64,000 nt of DNA from Streptomyces himalayensis subsp. himalayensis. GTDB lineage: Bacteria; Actinomycetota; Actinomycetes; Streptomycetales; Streptomycetaceae. Below, piece after piece: positions 33,267-42,583 of the stretch (the first letter of the stretch is position 1; every line of letters begins with the position of its first letter). Below the pieces are notes generated by a model. It was not told the origin of the DNA and searched no databases. It saw only the letters and a program-made list of their open reading frames with translations. The position numbers and the translations under genes are program-made. Location: NCBI RefSeq assembly GCF_013778455.1, contig NZ_JACEHE010000014.1, forward strand, positions 62,001-126,000, read 5' to 3'.

Positions 33267-34241
33267 GTGCGTATCGCAGTCACCGGCTCCATCGCCACCG
33301 ACCATCTGATGACCTTCCCCGGCCGCTTCGCCGACCAGCTGGTCGCCGACCAGCTGCACACGGTCTCTCTCTCGTTCCTGGTCGACGCCCTCGACGTACG
33401 CCGCGGCGGGGTAGGCGCCAACATCTGCTTCGGCATGGGGCAGCTCGGCACCAAGCCGATCCTGGTCGGTGCCGCCGGGGCCGACTTCGACGAGTACCGG
33501 GCCTGGCTGGACCGGCACGGTGTCGACACGGCCTCCGTCCGGATCTCCGAGATGCTGCACACCGCCCGTTTCATCTGCACCACCGACGCCGACCACAACC
33601 AGATCGGCTCCTTCTACACGGGCGCGATGAGCGAGGCCCGGCTGATCGAGCTCAAGGCGGTCGCGGACCGCGTCGGCGGCCTCGACCTGGTACTGATCGG
33701 CGCCGACGACCCGGAGGCGATGCTGCGGCACACCGAGGAGTGCCGCAGCCGCGGCATCCCCTTCGCCGCCGACTTCTCGCAGCAGATCTCCCGCATGGAC
33801 GGCGAGGAGATCCGGATACTGCTGGACGGGGCCGCGTACCTCTTCTCCAACGAGTACGAGAAGGGGCTCATCGAGTCCAAGACCGGCTGGACCGACGCGG
33901 AGATCCTGTCCAAGGTCGGCCACCGCGTCACCACGCTCGGATCGCGGGGCGTGCGCATCGAGCGGGACGGCGAGGACCCGATCGAGGTCGGCTGCCCCGA
34001 GGAGGAGGTCAAGGCCGACCCGACCGGCGTCGGCGACGCGTTCCGCGCCGGTTTCCTGTCCGGCCTGGCCTGGGGCGTCGGTCTGGAGCGGGCGGCCCAG
34101 GTGGGCTGCATGCTGGCGACGCTGGTCATCGAGACGGTCGGCACGCAGGAGTACCAGCTGCGCCGCGGCCACTTCATGGACCGCTTCACCAAGGCCTACG
34201 GCCACGAGGCGGCAGTCGAGGTCCAGGCCCACCTGGCCTGA
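33267..34241 (+). CDS. adoK: Adenosine kinase, PfkB family
   Basis: 324 residues, the same length and closely the same sequence layout as mycobacterial AdoK (Rv2202c, from memory): MRIAVTGSIATDHLMTFPGRF, SLSFLVDALDVRRGGVGANI, then GADDPEAMLRHTEECR, and the PfkB signature DPTGVGDAFRAGFL with the catalytic Asp. It phosphorylates adenosine to AMP with ATP, salvaging purine and clearing the adenosine released from SAM metabolism. GTG 33267 is preceded by AGGAG at 12 nt. The nearest family alternative is a sugar kinase, but the N-terminal match makes adenosine more likely. Confidence 0.88.
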   Translation: MRIAVTGSIATDHLMTFPGRFADQLVADQLHTVSLSFLVDALDVRRGGVGANICFGMGQLGTKPILVGAAGADFDEYRAWLDRHGVDTASVRISEMLHTARFICTTDADHNQIGSFYTGAMSEARLIELKAVADRVGGLDLVLIGADDPEAMLRHTEECRSRGIPFAADFSQQISRMDGEEIRILLDGAAYLFSNEYEKGLIESKTGWTDAEILSKVGHRVTTLGSRGVRIERDGEDPIEVGCPEEEVKADPTGVGDAFRAGFLSGLAWGVGLERAAQVGCMLATLVIETVGTQEYQLRRGHFMDRFTKAYGHEAAVEVQAHLA

Positions 34242-34284
34242 TTCCTTAGAGCTCGGTCCCAGGGCCGGACCAGGTCGCAGCGGC

Positions 34285-35664
34285 TCAGCTCAGGCGGCGT
34301 ACGACGTACGCCGCCCCCCGCTCGGCCGGTTCCTCGCCCACGTACTCCTGCCCCCGCATCTCGCACCACGCGGGAATGTCCAGGCGCGCTGCCTCGTCGT
34401 CGGCGAGGACGGTGATGGTGCCGCCGACCGGCACGTCACCGATCACCTTGGCCAGCTCGATCACGGGGATCGGGCAGAGCTTGCCGAGGGAGTCGACGAC
34501 GAGGGACGCCGATTCGGTGCCCCGGGCGGCGGCCTCGGGCGCGCCCAGCTTCCGGCGGACGTCGGAGACGACCCCCGGGAGCACCTCCAGGAAACGCTCC
34601 ACGTCCTCCTCCGGCGTCCCGAGCGGCAGCGACACCCGTACGTTGCCCTCGCTCAGCACGCCCATCGCCCGCAGCACATGGCTCGGGGTCAGCGTGGAGC
34701 TCGTGCACGACGAACCGGACGACACGGAGAAACCGGCCCGGTCCAGCTCGTGCAGCACTGTCTCTCCATCGACATAGAGACAGGAGAACGTCAACAGATG
34801 CGGCAGCCTGCGCACCGGGTCGCCGACCACCTCGACGTCCGGCACCAGCTCGGGCACCCGCGCGCGGATCCGCTCCGTCAGTTCCCGCAGCCGGGGGGCC
34901 TCCGCGGCCGCCTCGGCCCGTACGGCACGCAGCGCGGCCGCGGCCGCGACGATCGCCGGGATGTTCTCGAAGCCCGCCGCGCGCCCCGACTCCCGCTCGT
35001 CCGCGGGCCCTTGGGGCGCGAACCGGACGCCCTTGCGCACGGCGAGCAGCCCGACGCCCGCCGGACCGCCCCATTTGTGGGCACTGCCGGTGAGCACCGA
35101 CCAGTCGCCCGGCACGGGACCCCACGTCAGCGACTGCGCCGCGTCCACCAGCAGCGGCACCCCGGCCGCCCGGCACGCCTCGGCCACCTCGGCGACCGGC
35201 TGTTCGGTCCCGACCTCGTGGTTGGCGGACTGCAGACAGGCCAGCGCCGTGTCCTCGCGCAGGGCATCGGCGTACGCCTCCACCGCGACCGAACCGGCGC
35301 GGTCCACCGGCACTTCGGTCACCGTCCCGCCCGTCCCCTCGTGGGTCGCGGCGGCATGGAGCACCGACGAGTGTTCGACGGCTGACACGACGAGATGACG
35401 TCCGGCGCGTCGGCGCCCGGCCAGCACCCCCGCGATCCCGGAGTGCACCGCGCGCGTCCCGGACGAGGTGAAGACGAGCTCGTCGGGGCGGCATCCGACC
35501 GCCTCGGCGGCCGCCTCGCGCGCGGCGTCGAGCAGCAATCTGGCGCGCCGCCCCTCGCGGTAGAGCCGGGCGGGATCGGCCCACCCCTCGTCGAGCGAGG
35601 CCTGCAGGGCCTGACGGGCGACGGGGTGGAGAGGAGCCGAGGAAGCGGCGTCGAAGTAAGGCAC
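34285..35664 (-). CDS. Cysteine desulfurase fused to a TusA sulfurtransferase domain
   Basis: 459 residues. Residues 1-370 are a class V PLP-dependent cysteine desulfurase: FDAASSAPLHP, internal aldimine Lys in GSAHKWGGPAG, and the catalytic Cys in SSGSSCTSSTLTPSHVLRAMG. Residues about 380-459 are a TusA domain with the CPxP motif (GKLCPIPVIELAKVI). The persulfide made by the desulfurase can thus pass to TusA within one polypeptide, for thiolation of tRNA, cofactors or Fe-S assembly. ATG 35664. It lies convergent to adoK (43-bp gap) and divergent from the cta operon. Confidence 0.93.
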   Translation of the reverse strand: MPYFDAASSAPLHPVARQALQASLDEGWADPARLYREGRRARLLLDAAREAAAEAVGCRPDELVFTSSGTRAVHSGIAGVLAGRRRAGRHLVVSAVEHSSVLHAAATHEGTGGTVTEVPVDRAGSVAVEAYADALREDTALACLQSANHEVGTEQPVAEVAEACRAAGVPLLVDAAQSLTWGPVPGDWSVLTGSAHKWGGPAGVGLLAVRKGVRFAPQGPADERESGRAAGFENIPAIVAAAAALRAVRAEAAAEAPRLRELTERIRARVPELVPDVEVVGDPVRRLPHLLTFSCLYVDGETVLHELDRAGFSVSSGSSCTSSTLTPSHVLRAMGVLSEGNVRVSLPLGTPEEDVERFLEVLPGVVSDVRRKLGAPEAAARGTESASLVVDSLGKLCPIPVIELAKVIGDVPVGGTITVLADDEAARLDIPAWCEMRGQEYVGEEPAERGAAYVVRRLS

Positions 35665-35848
35665 GTAAACACGCTAACTCCTGTGCCGGAGAGGGCGTCA
35701 GGCCATGCCCGGAGCAGGGCATTCCGGGGGCCTCGCCCGCGGCGGATCCGCAGTCCAGGCGGGGTCCCGCAGAGGAAACAGCACTCCTTCGGGGAGTCGG
35801 GCGGCGCGTTGGGCACCCTCCCCGCGCGGCCCAAAAAAGCGTCCAGTA

Positions 35849-35877
35849 GGGTTTGGTCCGCATAAACATCCAAACCC
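35849..35877. promoter_or_regulatory. Inverted repeat in the ctaC upstream region
   Basis: GGGTTTGG (35849-35856) and CCAAACCC (35870-35877) are 13 bp apart, in a locally AT-rich stretch with GCATAAACAT between the arms. It lies 80-108 bp before the ctaC GTG, so it is a good candidate operator or promoter-proximal element for the cta operon. Confidence 0.5.
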
Positions 35878-35956
35878 CTGCCCGACGCAGGGCGGCGACC
35901 GACCAGCGAGAAGGCCGCAGCCAACAGCGCGGGCGAGACTCTCGGGAAGGCGCTAC

Positions 35957-36916
35957 GTGAGTCCCAACGGCTCCGACCGCTCGCCGCGGCGCCCGATGCG
36001 GCGGAAGCTGCTGCAGGCACTGACTGCGGGCCTGGTCCTGGCGACCGCCACCGGTTGCACATACAAGGACTTTCCCCGCCTGGGTATGCCCACCCCGGTC
36101 ACGGAAGAGGCTCCGCGGATCCTCTCCCTCTGGCAGGGCTCGTGGGCGGCCGCGCTCGCCACGGGCGTGCTGGTCTGGGGTCTGATCCTGTGGAGTGCTT
36201 TCTTCCACCGGCGCAGCCGCACCAAGGTCGAAGTTCCCCCGCAGACCCGGTACAACATGCCCCTCGAGGCGCTCTACACCGTGGTCCCGATCATCATCGT
36301 CTCGGTGCTGTTCTACTTCACCGCACGTGACGAGTCGAAGCTCCTCGCGCTCTCCGACAAGCCCGCTCACACCATCAACGTGGTGGGCTTCCAGTGGAGC
36401 TGGGGCTTCAACTACGTCGAGAACGTGCCGGGTTCGACGGGCAACGCAGCGACCGACGAGAACCTGGACGCGATTCCGCAGAAGTTCAAGGACGACTTCC
36501 CGGCCAACGCCGGCGGTGTCTACGACGTCGGCATCCCGGGCGACCAGAACCCGCAGACGAAGAACCCGGGCCCCACCCTGTGGCTCCCCAAGGGCGAGAA
36601 GGTCCGCTTCGTCCTCACCTCGCGTGACGTCATCCACTCCTTCTGGGTGGTGCCGTTCCTCATGAAGCAGGACGTCATCCCGGGCCACACCAACACCTTC
36701 GAGGTGACCCCCAACCAGGAGGGCACCTTCCTGGGCAAGTGCGCCGAGCTCTGCGGCGTCGACCACTCCCGGATGCTCTTCAACGTGAAGGTCGTCTCTC
36801 CCGAGCGCTACAAGCAGCACCTCGAGGAGCTCGCGGAGAAGGGCCAGACGGGTTACATCCCGGCCGGCATCGAGCAGACGACGCACGAAAAGAACCGCGA
36901 GGTGAAGACCACGTGA
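35957..36916 (+). CDS. ctaC: Cytochrome c oxidase subunit II
   Basis: 319 residues. A lipoprotein-type signal ends at [11 protein letters not shown], two transmembrane helices follow (residues about 50-130), and the exported CuA domain carries [17 protein letters not shown] and the CuA ligands [12 protein letters not shown]. It accepts electrons from cytochrome c of the bcc complex. GTG 35957 has GGAAGG upstream. Its stop overlaps the ctaD GTG (GTGA). Confidence 0.97.
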   Translation: MSPNGSDRSPRRPMRRKLLQALTAGLVLATATGCTYKDFPRLGMPTPVTEEAPRILSLWQGSWAAALATGVLVWGLILWSAFFHRRSRTKVEVPPQTRYNMPLEALYTVVPIIIVSVLFYFTARDESKLLALSDKPAHTINVVGFQWSWGFNYVENVPGSTGNAATDENLDAIPQKFKDDFPANAGGVYDVGIPGDQNPQTKNPGPTLWLPKGEKVRFVLTSRDVIHSFWVVPFLMKQDVIPGHTNTFEVTPNQEGTFLGKCAELCGVDHSRMLFNVKVVSPERYKQHLEELAEKGQTGYIPAGIEQTTHEKNREVKTT

Positions 36917-38646
36917 GCATCCTCAACGAACCCCAGGGTGCCGCAGCAGCCGACTCGTACGAGAACGAGCTGCCGGTACGCAAGAAGCAGCCCGGCAACG
37001 TCGTGGTGAAGTGGCTGACGACCACCGACCACAAGACGATCGGCACGCTGTATCTGGTCACGTCGTTCGCGTTCTTCTGCATCGGCGGTCTGCTGGCGCT
37101 GATCATGCGCGCCGAACTGGCCCGTCCCGGCACGCAGATCATGTCGAACGAGCAGTTCAACCAGGCGTTCACGATGCACGGCACGATCATGCTGCTGATG
37201 TTCGCGACGCCGCTGTTCGCCGGATTCGCGAACTGGATCATGCCGCTGCAGATCGGCGCGCCCGACGTCGCGTTCCCGCGGCTGAACATGTTCGCCTACT
37301 GGCTCTACCTGTTCGGCTCGCTGATCGCGGTGGCCGGCTTCCTCACCCCGCAGGGTGCGGCCGACTTCGGCTGGTTCGCCTACTCGCCGCTGTCGGACGC
37401 GGTCCGCTCGCCGGGCGTGGGCGCCGACATGTGGATCATGGGTCTGGCCTTCTCCGGCTTCGGCACGATCCTCGGCTCGGTCAACTTCATCACCACGATC
37501 ATCTGCATGCGCGCGCCGGGCATGACCATGTTCCGCATGCCGATCTTCACCTGGAACGTGCTGCTCACCGGTGTGCTGGTGCTGCTGGCCTTCCCGGTCC
37601 TCGCGGCGGCGCTGTTCGCCCTCGAGGTCGACCGCAAGTTCGGAGCGCACATCTTCGACGCGGCCAACGGCGGCGCACTGCTGTGGCAGCACCTCTTCTG
37701 GTTCTTCGGCCATCCAGAGGTGTACATCATCGCCCTGCCGTTCTTCGGCATCATCTCCGAGGTCATCCCGGTCTTCTCGCGTAAGCCGATCTTCGGTTAC
37801 ATCGGTCTGATCGCGGCGACGATCTCGATCGCGGGTCTGTCGGTGACGGTGTGGGCGCACCACATGTACGTCACGGGCGGTGTGCTGCTGCCCTTCTTCG
37901 CCTTCATGACGTTCCTGATCGCGGTGCCGACCGGTGTGAAGTTCTTCAACTGGATCGGCACGATGTGGAAGGGCTCGCTGTCCTTCGAGACGCCGATGCT
38001 CTGGTCGATCGGCTTCCTGATCACCTTCCTCTTCGGTGGTCTGACCGGTGTCATCCTGGCCTCGCCGCCGCTGGACTTCCACGTCTCGGACTCGTACTTC
38101 GTGGTGGCGCACTTCCACTACGTGGTGTTCGGCACCGTGGTGTTCGCGATGTTCGCCGGCTTCCACTTCTGGTGGCCGAAGTTCACCGGCAAGATGCTGG
38201 ACGAGCGGCTTGGCAAGATCACTTTCTGGACGCTGTTCATCGGCTTCCACGGCACGTTCCTGGTGCAGCACTGGCTGGGTGCCGAGGGCATGCCGCGTCG
38301 TTACGCGGACTACCTCGCGGCCGACGGTTTCACTGCGCTGAACACGATCTCGACGATCAGCTCGTTCGTGCTGGGCCTGTCGATCCTGCCGTTCTTCTAC
38401 AACGTCTGGAAGACGGCCAAGTACGGCAAGCCGGTCGGCGTGGACGACCCGTGGGGCTACGGCCGCTCGCTGGAGTGGGCGACGTCCTGCCCGCCGCCGC
38501 GGCACAACTTCCTCACGCTGCCCCGGATCCGTTCCGAATCCCCGGCGTTCGACCTGCACCACCCGGAGATCACCGCTCTCGAACCGCTCGGTCACGCCGG
38601 TCACGGTGCCAGCGCCATCGCTGTCGAGAAGGAGACCGGCAAGTGA
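36913..38646 (+). CDS. ctaD: Cytochrome c oxidase subunit I
   Basis: 577 residues, twelve transmembrane helices. Haem and CuB ligands are visible: the low-spin haem His in FTMHGTIML, the CuB/Tyr cross-link site in [14 protein letters not shown], the His pair in WAHHMYVTG and the high- and low-spin haem His in [11 protein letters not shown]. Together with ctaC, ctaE and ctaF it forms the aa3 oxidase that reduces oxygen. GTG start in a GTGA overlap with ctaC. Confidence 0.98.
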   Translation: MSILNEPQGAAAADSYENELPVRKKQPGNVVVKWLTTTDHKTIGTLYLVTSFAFFCIGGLLALIMRAELARPGTQIMSNEQFNQAFTMHGTIMLLMFATPLFAGFANWIMPLQIGAPDVAFPRLNMFAYWLYLFGSLIAVAGFLTPQGAADFGWFAYSPLSDAVRSPGVGADMWIMGLAFSGFGTILGSVNFITTIICMRAPGMTMFRMPIFTWNVLLTGVLVLLAFPVLAAALFALEVDRKFGAHIFDAANGGALLWQHLFWFFGHPEVYIIALPFFGIISEVIPVFSRKPIFGYIGLIAATISIAGLSVTVWAHHMYVTGGVLLPFFAFMTFLIAVPTGVKFFNWIGTMWKGSLSFETPMLWSIGFLITFLFGGLTGVILASPPLDFHVSDSYFVVAHFHYVVFGTVVFAMFAGFHFWWPKFTGKMLDERLGKITFWTLFIGFHGTFLVQHWLGAEGMPRRYADYLAADGFTALNTISTISSFVLGLSILPFFYNVWKTAKYGKPVGVDDPWGYGRSLEWATSCPPPRHNFLTLPRIRSESPAFDLHHPEITALEPLGHAGHGASAIAVEKETGK

Positions 38647-39041
38647 AGATCCAGGGCAAGATGTTCATCTGGCTGAGCGTCTTCATCCTCGTCATGGCGA
38701 TCGTCTATGGCGTGTGGTCGAAGGAGCCGGCCGGTACTACGGCGCTCTTCCTGGCCTTCGGCCTGGCCATCATGATCGGCTACTACCTGGCCTTCACGGC
38801 CCGGCGGGTCGACGCGGGTGCTCAGGACAACAAGGAGGCCGACGTCGCGGACGACGCCGGTGAGGTCGGCTTCTTCAGCCCGCACAGCTGGCAGCCGCTC
38901 GCCCTCGGCATCGGTGGCTCGTTCGCCTTCCTGGGCGTCATCTTCGGCTGGTGGCTGCTGTACTTCTCCCTGCCGATCATCCTGATCGGCCTGTGGGGCT
39001 GGGTCTTCGAGTACTACCGCGGCGAGAACCAGAACCAATAA
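38643..39041 (+). CDS. ctaF: Cytochrome c oxidase subunit IV, actinobacterial
   Basis: 132 residues with four hydrophobic helices (two before and two after a polar loop [15 protein letters not shown]). [20 protein letters not shown] is the family start. It stabilises the actinobacterial aa3 oxidase. GTG 38643 overlaps the ctaD stop (GTGA), so ctaC-ctaD-ctaF is a translationally coupled operon. Confidence 0.95.
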   Translation: MKIQGKMFIWLSVFILVMAIVYGVWSKEPAGTTALFLAFGLAIMIGYYLAFTARRVDAGAQDNKEADVADDAGEVGFFSPHSWQPLALGIGGSFAFLGVIFGWWLLYFSLPIILIGLWGWVFEYYRGENQNQ

Positions 39042-39055
39042 CACGATCACAACAC

Positions 39056-39098
39056 CGAGGGGCCCGGACACACCGTCAGGAGTGTCCGGGCTCCCTCG
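39056..39098 (+). terminator. Terminator after ctaF
   Basis: CGAGGG pairs with CCCTCG and CCCGGACAC (39063-39071) with GTGTCCGGG (39082-39090); a small bulge separates the two stems. It begins 15 bp after the ctaF stop. Confidence 0.88.
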
Positions 39099-39170
39099 TA
39101 TGCAGCAACGGACACACCCGTACGGGTTACATGACGCGCTCCGGATGACGAAGCTTTCTAGCGTGGGTCC

Positions 39171-40427
39171 ATGAGCCACACATCGCGAATCCGCTCGGTC
39201 ATAAGCTGCACTGTGCTGGTGGTCGCGTTCGGCGCCACCTCTGTCTCGTGCAGCTTCGACGGCAACCCGCTCTCTGCACAGCCGTTCGACGCAGCGGACC
39301 AGATCGTCTTCAACGGCCCCTCGGGGAACGAGAAGGCGGACCCCGACAAGCCCCTGGAGATCACCACCCAGGGCGGGTCAGGACGCATCACCGACGTCAC
39401 CGCCACGGACGCGTCAGGACGCTACGTCCCGGGCGAACTGTCCGCCGACGGCACGCGTTGGCACAGCACCACCCCCCTCGCCGCAGGCACCCGCTACACG
39501 GTCCGGGTGAGCACCGAGAACGGCGAGGGCGAACCGGGCCGCAAGGTCCTCACCTTCGACACGGGCCCGGCCGACCAGAAGAAGCGGGTGCAGGTCACCT
39601 TCGGGCCCGAGGCGGGAACCTACGGCGTGGGCCAGCCGGTCACCGCCGAGCTCAGCGCCCCCGTGCAGGACAAGGCCGCCAGGGCCGTCGTGGAGCGCGC
39701 CCTCAAGGTCGACGCACGCCCCTCGGCGGAGGGCGCCTGGCACTGGGTCGACGACAAGACGCTGCACTACCGGCCCAAGGAGTACTGGGCGCCGGGCACC
39801 ACCCTCGACGTACGCAGCACCCTGGAGGGCATCAAGGTCGGCGACCGCCTCTGGGGCGCGGCGTCGGCGCCGCTGAGTCTGACCATCGGCGACCGCCTGG
39901 AGGCCGTGACGGACGCCGCGAGCCACACCATGACGGTCTACCGCAACGGCAAGGTGATCAACACCATCCCCGTCACCACCGGCAAACCGGGCTTCGAGAC
40001 CCGCAACGGCGTCAAGGTGGTGCTCGAAAAGGCTTACTACGTCCGCATGCGGAGCAGCACCGTGGGAATCGCCGCGGGCAGCTCGGAGTCGTACGACCTG
40101 CCGGTCTACTACGCGACGCGGGTCACCTGGAGCGGCGAGTACGTGCACGCCGCGCCCTGGTCCGTGGGCTCCCAGGGATCCGCCAACGTCAGCCACGGAT
40201 GCGTCGGCATGAGCACCTCCAACGCCTCCTGGTTCTTCCGGACGTTCAACCAGGGCGACATCGTCAAGGTCGTCAACAGCAACGGCCGGGACATGGACAC
40301 GTTCGGCAACGGCTTCGGCGACTGGAACCTCAGCTGGAAGGACTGGCGCGCCGGCAGCGCCGTGCTCGGCGGGACCCCCGACGGCCCCGGTCCGGCGGAA
40401 ATGGCGCGGCTGCGCCCGGGCGTTTGA
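39171..40427 (+). CDS. L,D-transpeptidase lipoprotein with Ig-like domains
   Basis: 418 residues. A signal peptide with a lipobox-like ending (FGATSVSC) is followed by Ig-like/Big domains (about 45-250) and a YkuD L,D-transpeptidase domain with the catalytic SHGCVGMSTSNASWFF. It cross-links peptidoglycan by 3-3 bonds outside the membrane. ATG 39171 has no Shine-Dalgarno sequence; TTCTAG at 39156-39161 could be a -10 element, which would make the transcript nearly leaderless. The stop codon lies in the foot of a terminator hairpin. Confidence 0.95.
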   Translation: MSHTSRIRSVISCTVLVVAFGATSVSCSFDGNPLSAQPFDAADQIVFNGPSGNEKADPDKPLEITTQGGSGRITDVTATDASGRYVPGELSADGTRWHSTTPLAAGTRYTVRVSTENGEGEPGRKVLTFDTGPADQKKRVQVTFGPEAGTYGVGQPVTAELSAPVQDKAARAVVERALKVDARPSAEGAWHWVDDKTLHYRPKEYWAPGTTLDVRSTLEGIKVGDRLWGAASAPLSLTIGDRLEAVTDAASHTMTVYRNGKVINTIPVTTGKPGFETRNGVKVVLEKAYYVRMRSSTVGIAAGSSESYDLPVYYATRVTWSGEYVHAAPWSVGSQGSANVSHGCVGMSTSNASWFFRTFNQGDIVKVVNSNGRDMDTFGNGFGDWNLSWKDWRAGSAVLGGTPDGPGPAEMARLRPGV

Positions 40428-40460
40428 CTGACCGCGGGCGTCTGACGCCCGCGGTCAGTC
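40426..40460. terminator. Bidirectional terminator, 16-bp stem
   Basis: A perfect 16-bp stem (40426-40441 with 40445-40460, GACTGACCGCGGGCGT) and a 3-nt CTG loop. It overlaps the TGA of the transpeptidase gene and lies 18 bp past the stop of the converging receiver gene. A second small stem, GGGGGCC/GGCCCCC (40470-40487), has that gene's stop in its loop. Confidence 0.92.
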
Positions 40461-40477
40461 ACGACCTACGGGGGCCC

Positions 40478-40879
40478 TCAGGCCCCCACAGCCCGCCTGC
40501 TGCGCAGGAGACCGGCCAGCGCCTCGGCGAACTCCACCGGCTCCACCGGCAGTGTCACCGCCGCGTCCGCACGGCTCCAGGTGGCCAGCCAGGCGTCCTG
40601 CGGCCGCCCCATGAGCAGCAGCACCGGCGGGCACCGGAAGACCTCGTCCTTGATCTGGCGGCACACGCCCATGCCGCCCGCCGGCTTGGCCTCGCCGTCC
40701 AGCACACACACATCCACTCCGCCCCGGTCCAGCTCCTTCAGGACAGCGGGAAGCGTCGCGCACTCGACGAACTCGACGGCGGGAACGTCTGCGGCCGGCC
40801 TGCGGCCGGTCGCCAACCGGACCTGTTCGCGGGTGCTCGCGTCGTTGCTGTAGACCAGCACCGTGGCCGTCGGCTGCAT
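40478..40879 (-). CDS. Stand-alone receiver-like protein, degenerate
   Basis: 133 residues with the fold pattern of a response-regulator receiver: ATVLVYSNDASTREQVRLA, a central VDVCVLDGEAKPAGGMGVCRQI with the would-be phosphoacceptor Asp, CPPVLLLMGR, and ADAAVTLPVEPVEFAEAL. The conserved acidic pair near the N-terminus is reduced (SND) and the switch Lys of the KP motif is missing (LPVEP), so phosphorylation is doubtful. ATG 40879 has GGAGG. It is divergent from ctaE and its promoter region is shared with it. Confidence 0.85.
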   Translation of the reverse strand: MQPTATVLVYSNDASTREQVRLATGRRPAADVPAVEFVECATLPAVLKELDRGGVDVCVLDGEAKPAGGMGVCRQIKDEVFRCPPVLLLMGRPQDAWLATWSRADAAVTLPVEPVEFAEALAGLLRSRRAVGA

Positions 40880-40943
40880 TGTTCCTCCGCGTCTTTGGTC
40901 GGGAACTCTTCGGATGCCGTTGCGCCGGATGCTACTCCCTCGC

Positions 40944-40988
40944 ACCGCCCGTCAACACCTGTTGCAACCGCCCGTCAACACCTGTTGC
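40944..40988. promoter_or_regulatory. Two identical 22-bp direct repeats upstream of ctaE
   Basis: 40944-40965 and 40967-40988 are identical 22-mers with a period of 23. Each contains the interrupted palindrome CAACA-CC-TGTTG. They lie between the divergent receiver gene (start 40879) and ctaE (start 41084), suitable for joint control. Confidence 0.7.
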
Positions 40989-41072
40989 CAGGGGCCCTCC
41001 AATGGGCCGTATGGGCTGCACACACGCGGGGGACACTCCGAACGGCACCCCCCGTAGTGAGGGCGGGATAAG

Positions 41073-41093
41073 CGACCGACATAATGTCGGTCG
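41073..41093. promoter_or_regulatory. 21-bp perfect palindrome over the ctaE start codon
   Basis: CGACCGACAT (41073-41082) and ATGTCGGTCG (41084-41093) flank a single A. The ctaE ATG (41084-41086) begins the right arm. In DNA it could be an operator; a hairpin in RNA would hide the start codon, although the loop would be very tight. Confidence 0.75.
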
Positions 41094-41704
41094 TGGCGAC
41101 AGCAACGACAGTAGAAACCGGGCACGCGCACCCGTCGGTCAATCGGCCGAACCTCACCAGCGTCGGAACCATCATCTGGCTGAGTTCCGAGCTGATGTTC
41201 TTCGCGGCCCTCTTCGCGATGTACTTCACCCTGCGATCGGTGACCGGTCCGGACTTCTGGCATGAGAAGGCGGACGCCCTGAACTTCCCGTTCTCGGCGA
41301 CGAACACCACGATCCTGGTGCTCTCCTCCCTCACCTGCCAGCTCGGCGTGTTCGCCGCCGAGCGCGGTGACGTGAAGAAGCTCCGGATGTGGTTCATCGT
41401 GACCTTCATCATGGGTGCGATCTTCATCGGCGGTCAGGTCTTCGAGTACACGGAGCTGGTCAAGCACGAGGGCCTCTCGCTCTCGTCCGACCCGTACGGC
41501 TCGGTGTTCTACCTGACGACCGGCTTCCACGGCCTGCACGTGACGGGCGGCCTCATCGCCTTCCTGCTGGTCCTGGCCAGGACGTACATGGCCCGGAGGT
41601 TCACCCACGAGCAGGCGACCGCAGCCATCGTCGTGTCCTACTACTGGCACTTCGTCGATGTCGTCTGGATCGGCCTCTTCGCCACGATCTACATGATCAA
41701 GTAA
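41084..41704 (+). CDS. ctaE: Cytochrome c oxidase subunit III
   Basis: 206 residues, five helices. [41 protein letters not shown] and [21 protein letters not shown] are family signatures. It completes the aa3 oxidase and is encoded with the bcc complex (qcrCAB) rather than with ctaCD, as in other actinobacteria. ATG 41084 follows the conserved start [11 protein letters not shown]; no clear ribosome-binding site is present and the codon lies in a palindrome, so GTG at residue 4 is a fallback. Confidence 0.96.
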   Translation: MSVVATATTVETGHAHPSVNRPNLTSVGTIIWLSSELMFFAALFAMYFTLRSVTGPDFWHEKADALNFPFSATNTTILVLSSLTCQLGVFAAERGDVKKLRMWFIVTFIMGAIFIGGQVFEYTELVKHEGLSLSSDPYGSVFYLTTGFHGLHVTGGLIAFLLVLARTYMARRFTHEQATAAIVVSYYWHFVDVVWIGLFATIYMIK

Positions 41705-41773
41705 TCGGATCGTCCTCGAGACCGATCCATCCCAGAAGCATCGACGCAGAAGATCCTGACACCGGGGTAATCC

Positions 41774-42583
41774 GTGAAAAAGCTCTCCGCACGACGACGC
41801 CATCCGCTGGCGGCGGTCGTCGTCCTACTCCTCGCGCTGGCATGCACCGGGGGGCTGTACGCCGTGTTCGCGCCCGCGGACAAGGCACAGGCCGAAGAAA
41901 CCTCCCAGTCCCTCGCCATCGACGAGGGCAAGAAGCTCTACTCGGTGGGCTGCGCCAGCTGCCACGGGACGGGCGGTCAGGGCACCTCCGACGGCCCGAG
42001 CCTGGTGGGTGTCGGTGCCGCGGCGGTCGACTTCCAGGTCGGCACCGGCCGTATGCCGGCCCAGCAGCCCGGCGCCCAGGTGCCGAAGAAGAAGAACATC
42101 TACACGCAGGCCGAGATCGACCAGCTCGCGGCGTACATCGCCTCCCTGGGTGCCGGTCCTGCCGTCCCCACCGAGGAGCAGTACAGCCCCGAGGGCGCGA
42201 ACATCGCCAGGGGCGGTGAGCTCTTCCGTACCAACTGCGCCCAGTGCCACAACTTCACCGGCAAGGGTGGCGCGCTGACGCACGGAAAGTACGCCCCGGC
42301 CCTGGATGACGTGGACCCCAAGCACATCTACCAGGCCATGCTGACCGGCCCGCAGAACATGCCGTCCTTCCCCGACACGACGATGTCGGAGGAGAACAAG
42401 AAGGACATCATCGCGTACCTCGACGCGGTCAACAGCGATGAGACCGTGGAGCCGGGCGGCCTCAACCTGGGCGGCCTCGGGCCGGTCACGGAGGGCCTGT
42501 TCGGCTGGATCTTCGGTCTCGGCGCCCTGGTCGCCGTCGCCATCTGGGTCGCCGCTCGGACCGCAAAGGCCAAGAAGTCATGA
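41774..42583 (+). CDS. qcrC: Ubiquinol/menaquinol-cytochrome c reductase dihaem cytochrome c
   Basis: 269 residues. A signal anchor (HPLAAVVVLLLALACTGGLYAVF) precedes two c-type haem motifs, CASCH (about residue 60) and CAQCH (about 155), and a C-terminal transmembrane helix anchors it. The two haems relay electrons from the Rieske protein to CuA, replacing a soluble cytochrome c. GTG 41774. The stop overlaps qcrA (ATGA). Confidence 0.97.
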   Translation: MKKLSARRRHPLAAVVVLLLALACTGGLYAVFAPADKAQAEETSQSLAIDEGKKLYSVGCASCHGTGGQGTSDGPSLVGVGAAAVDFQVGTGRMPAQQPGAQVPKKKNIYTQAEIDQLAAYIASLGAGPAVPTEEQYSPEGANIARGGELFRTNCAQCHNFTGKGGALTHGKYAPALDDVDPKHIYQAMLTGPQNMPSFPDTTMSEENKKDIIAYLDAVNSDETVEPGGLNLGGLGPVTEGLFGWIFGLGALVAVAIWVAARTAKAKKS

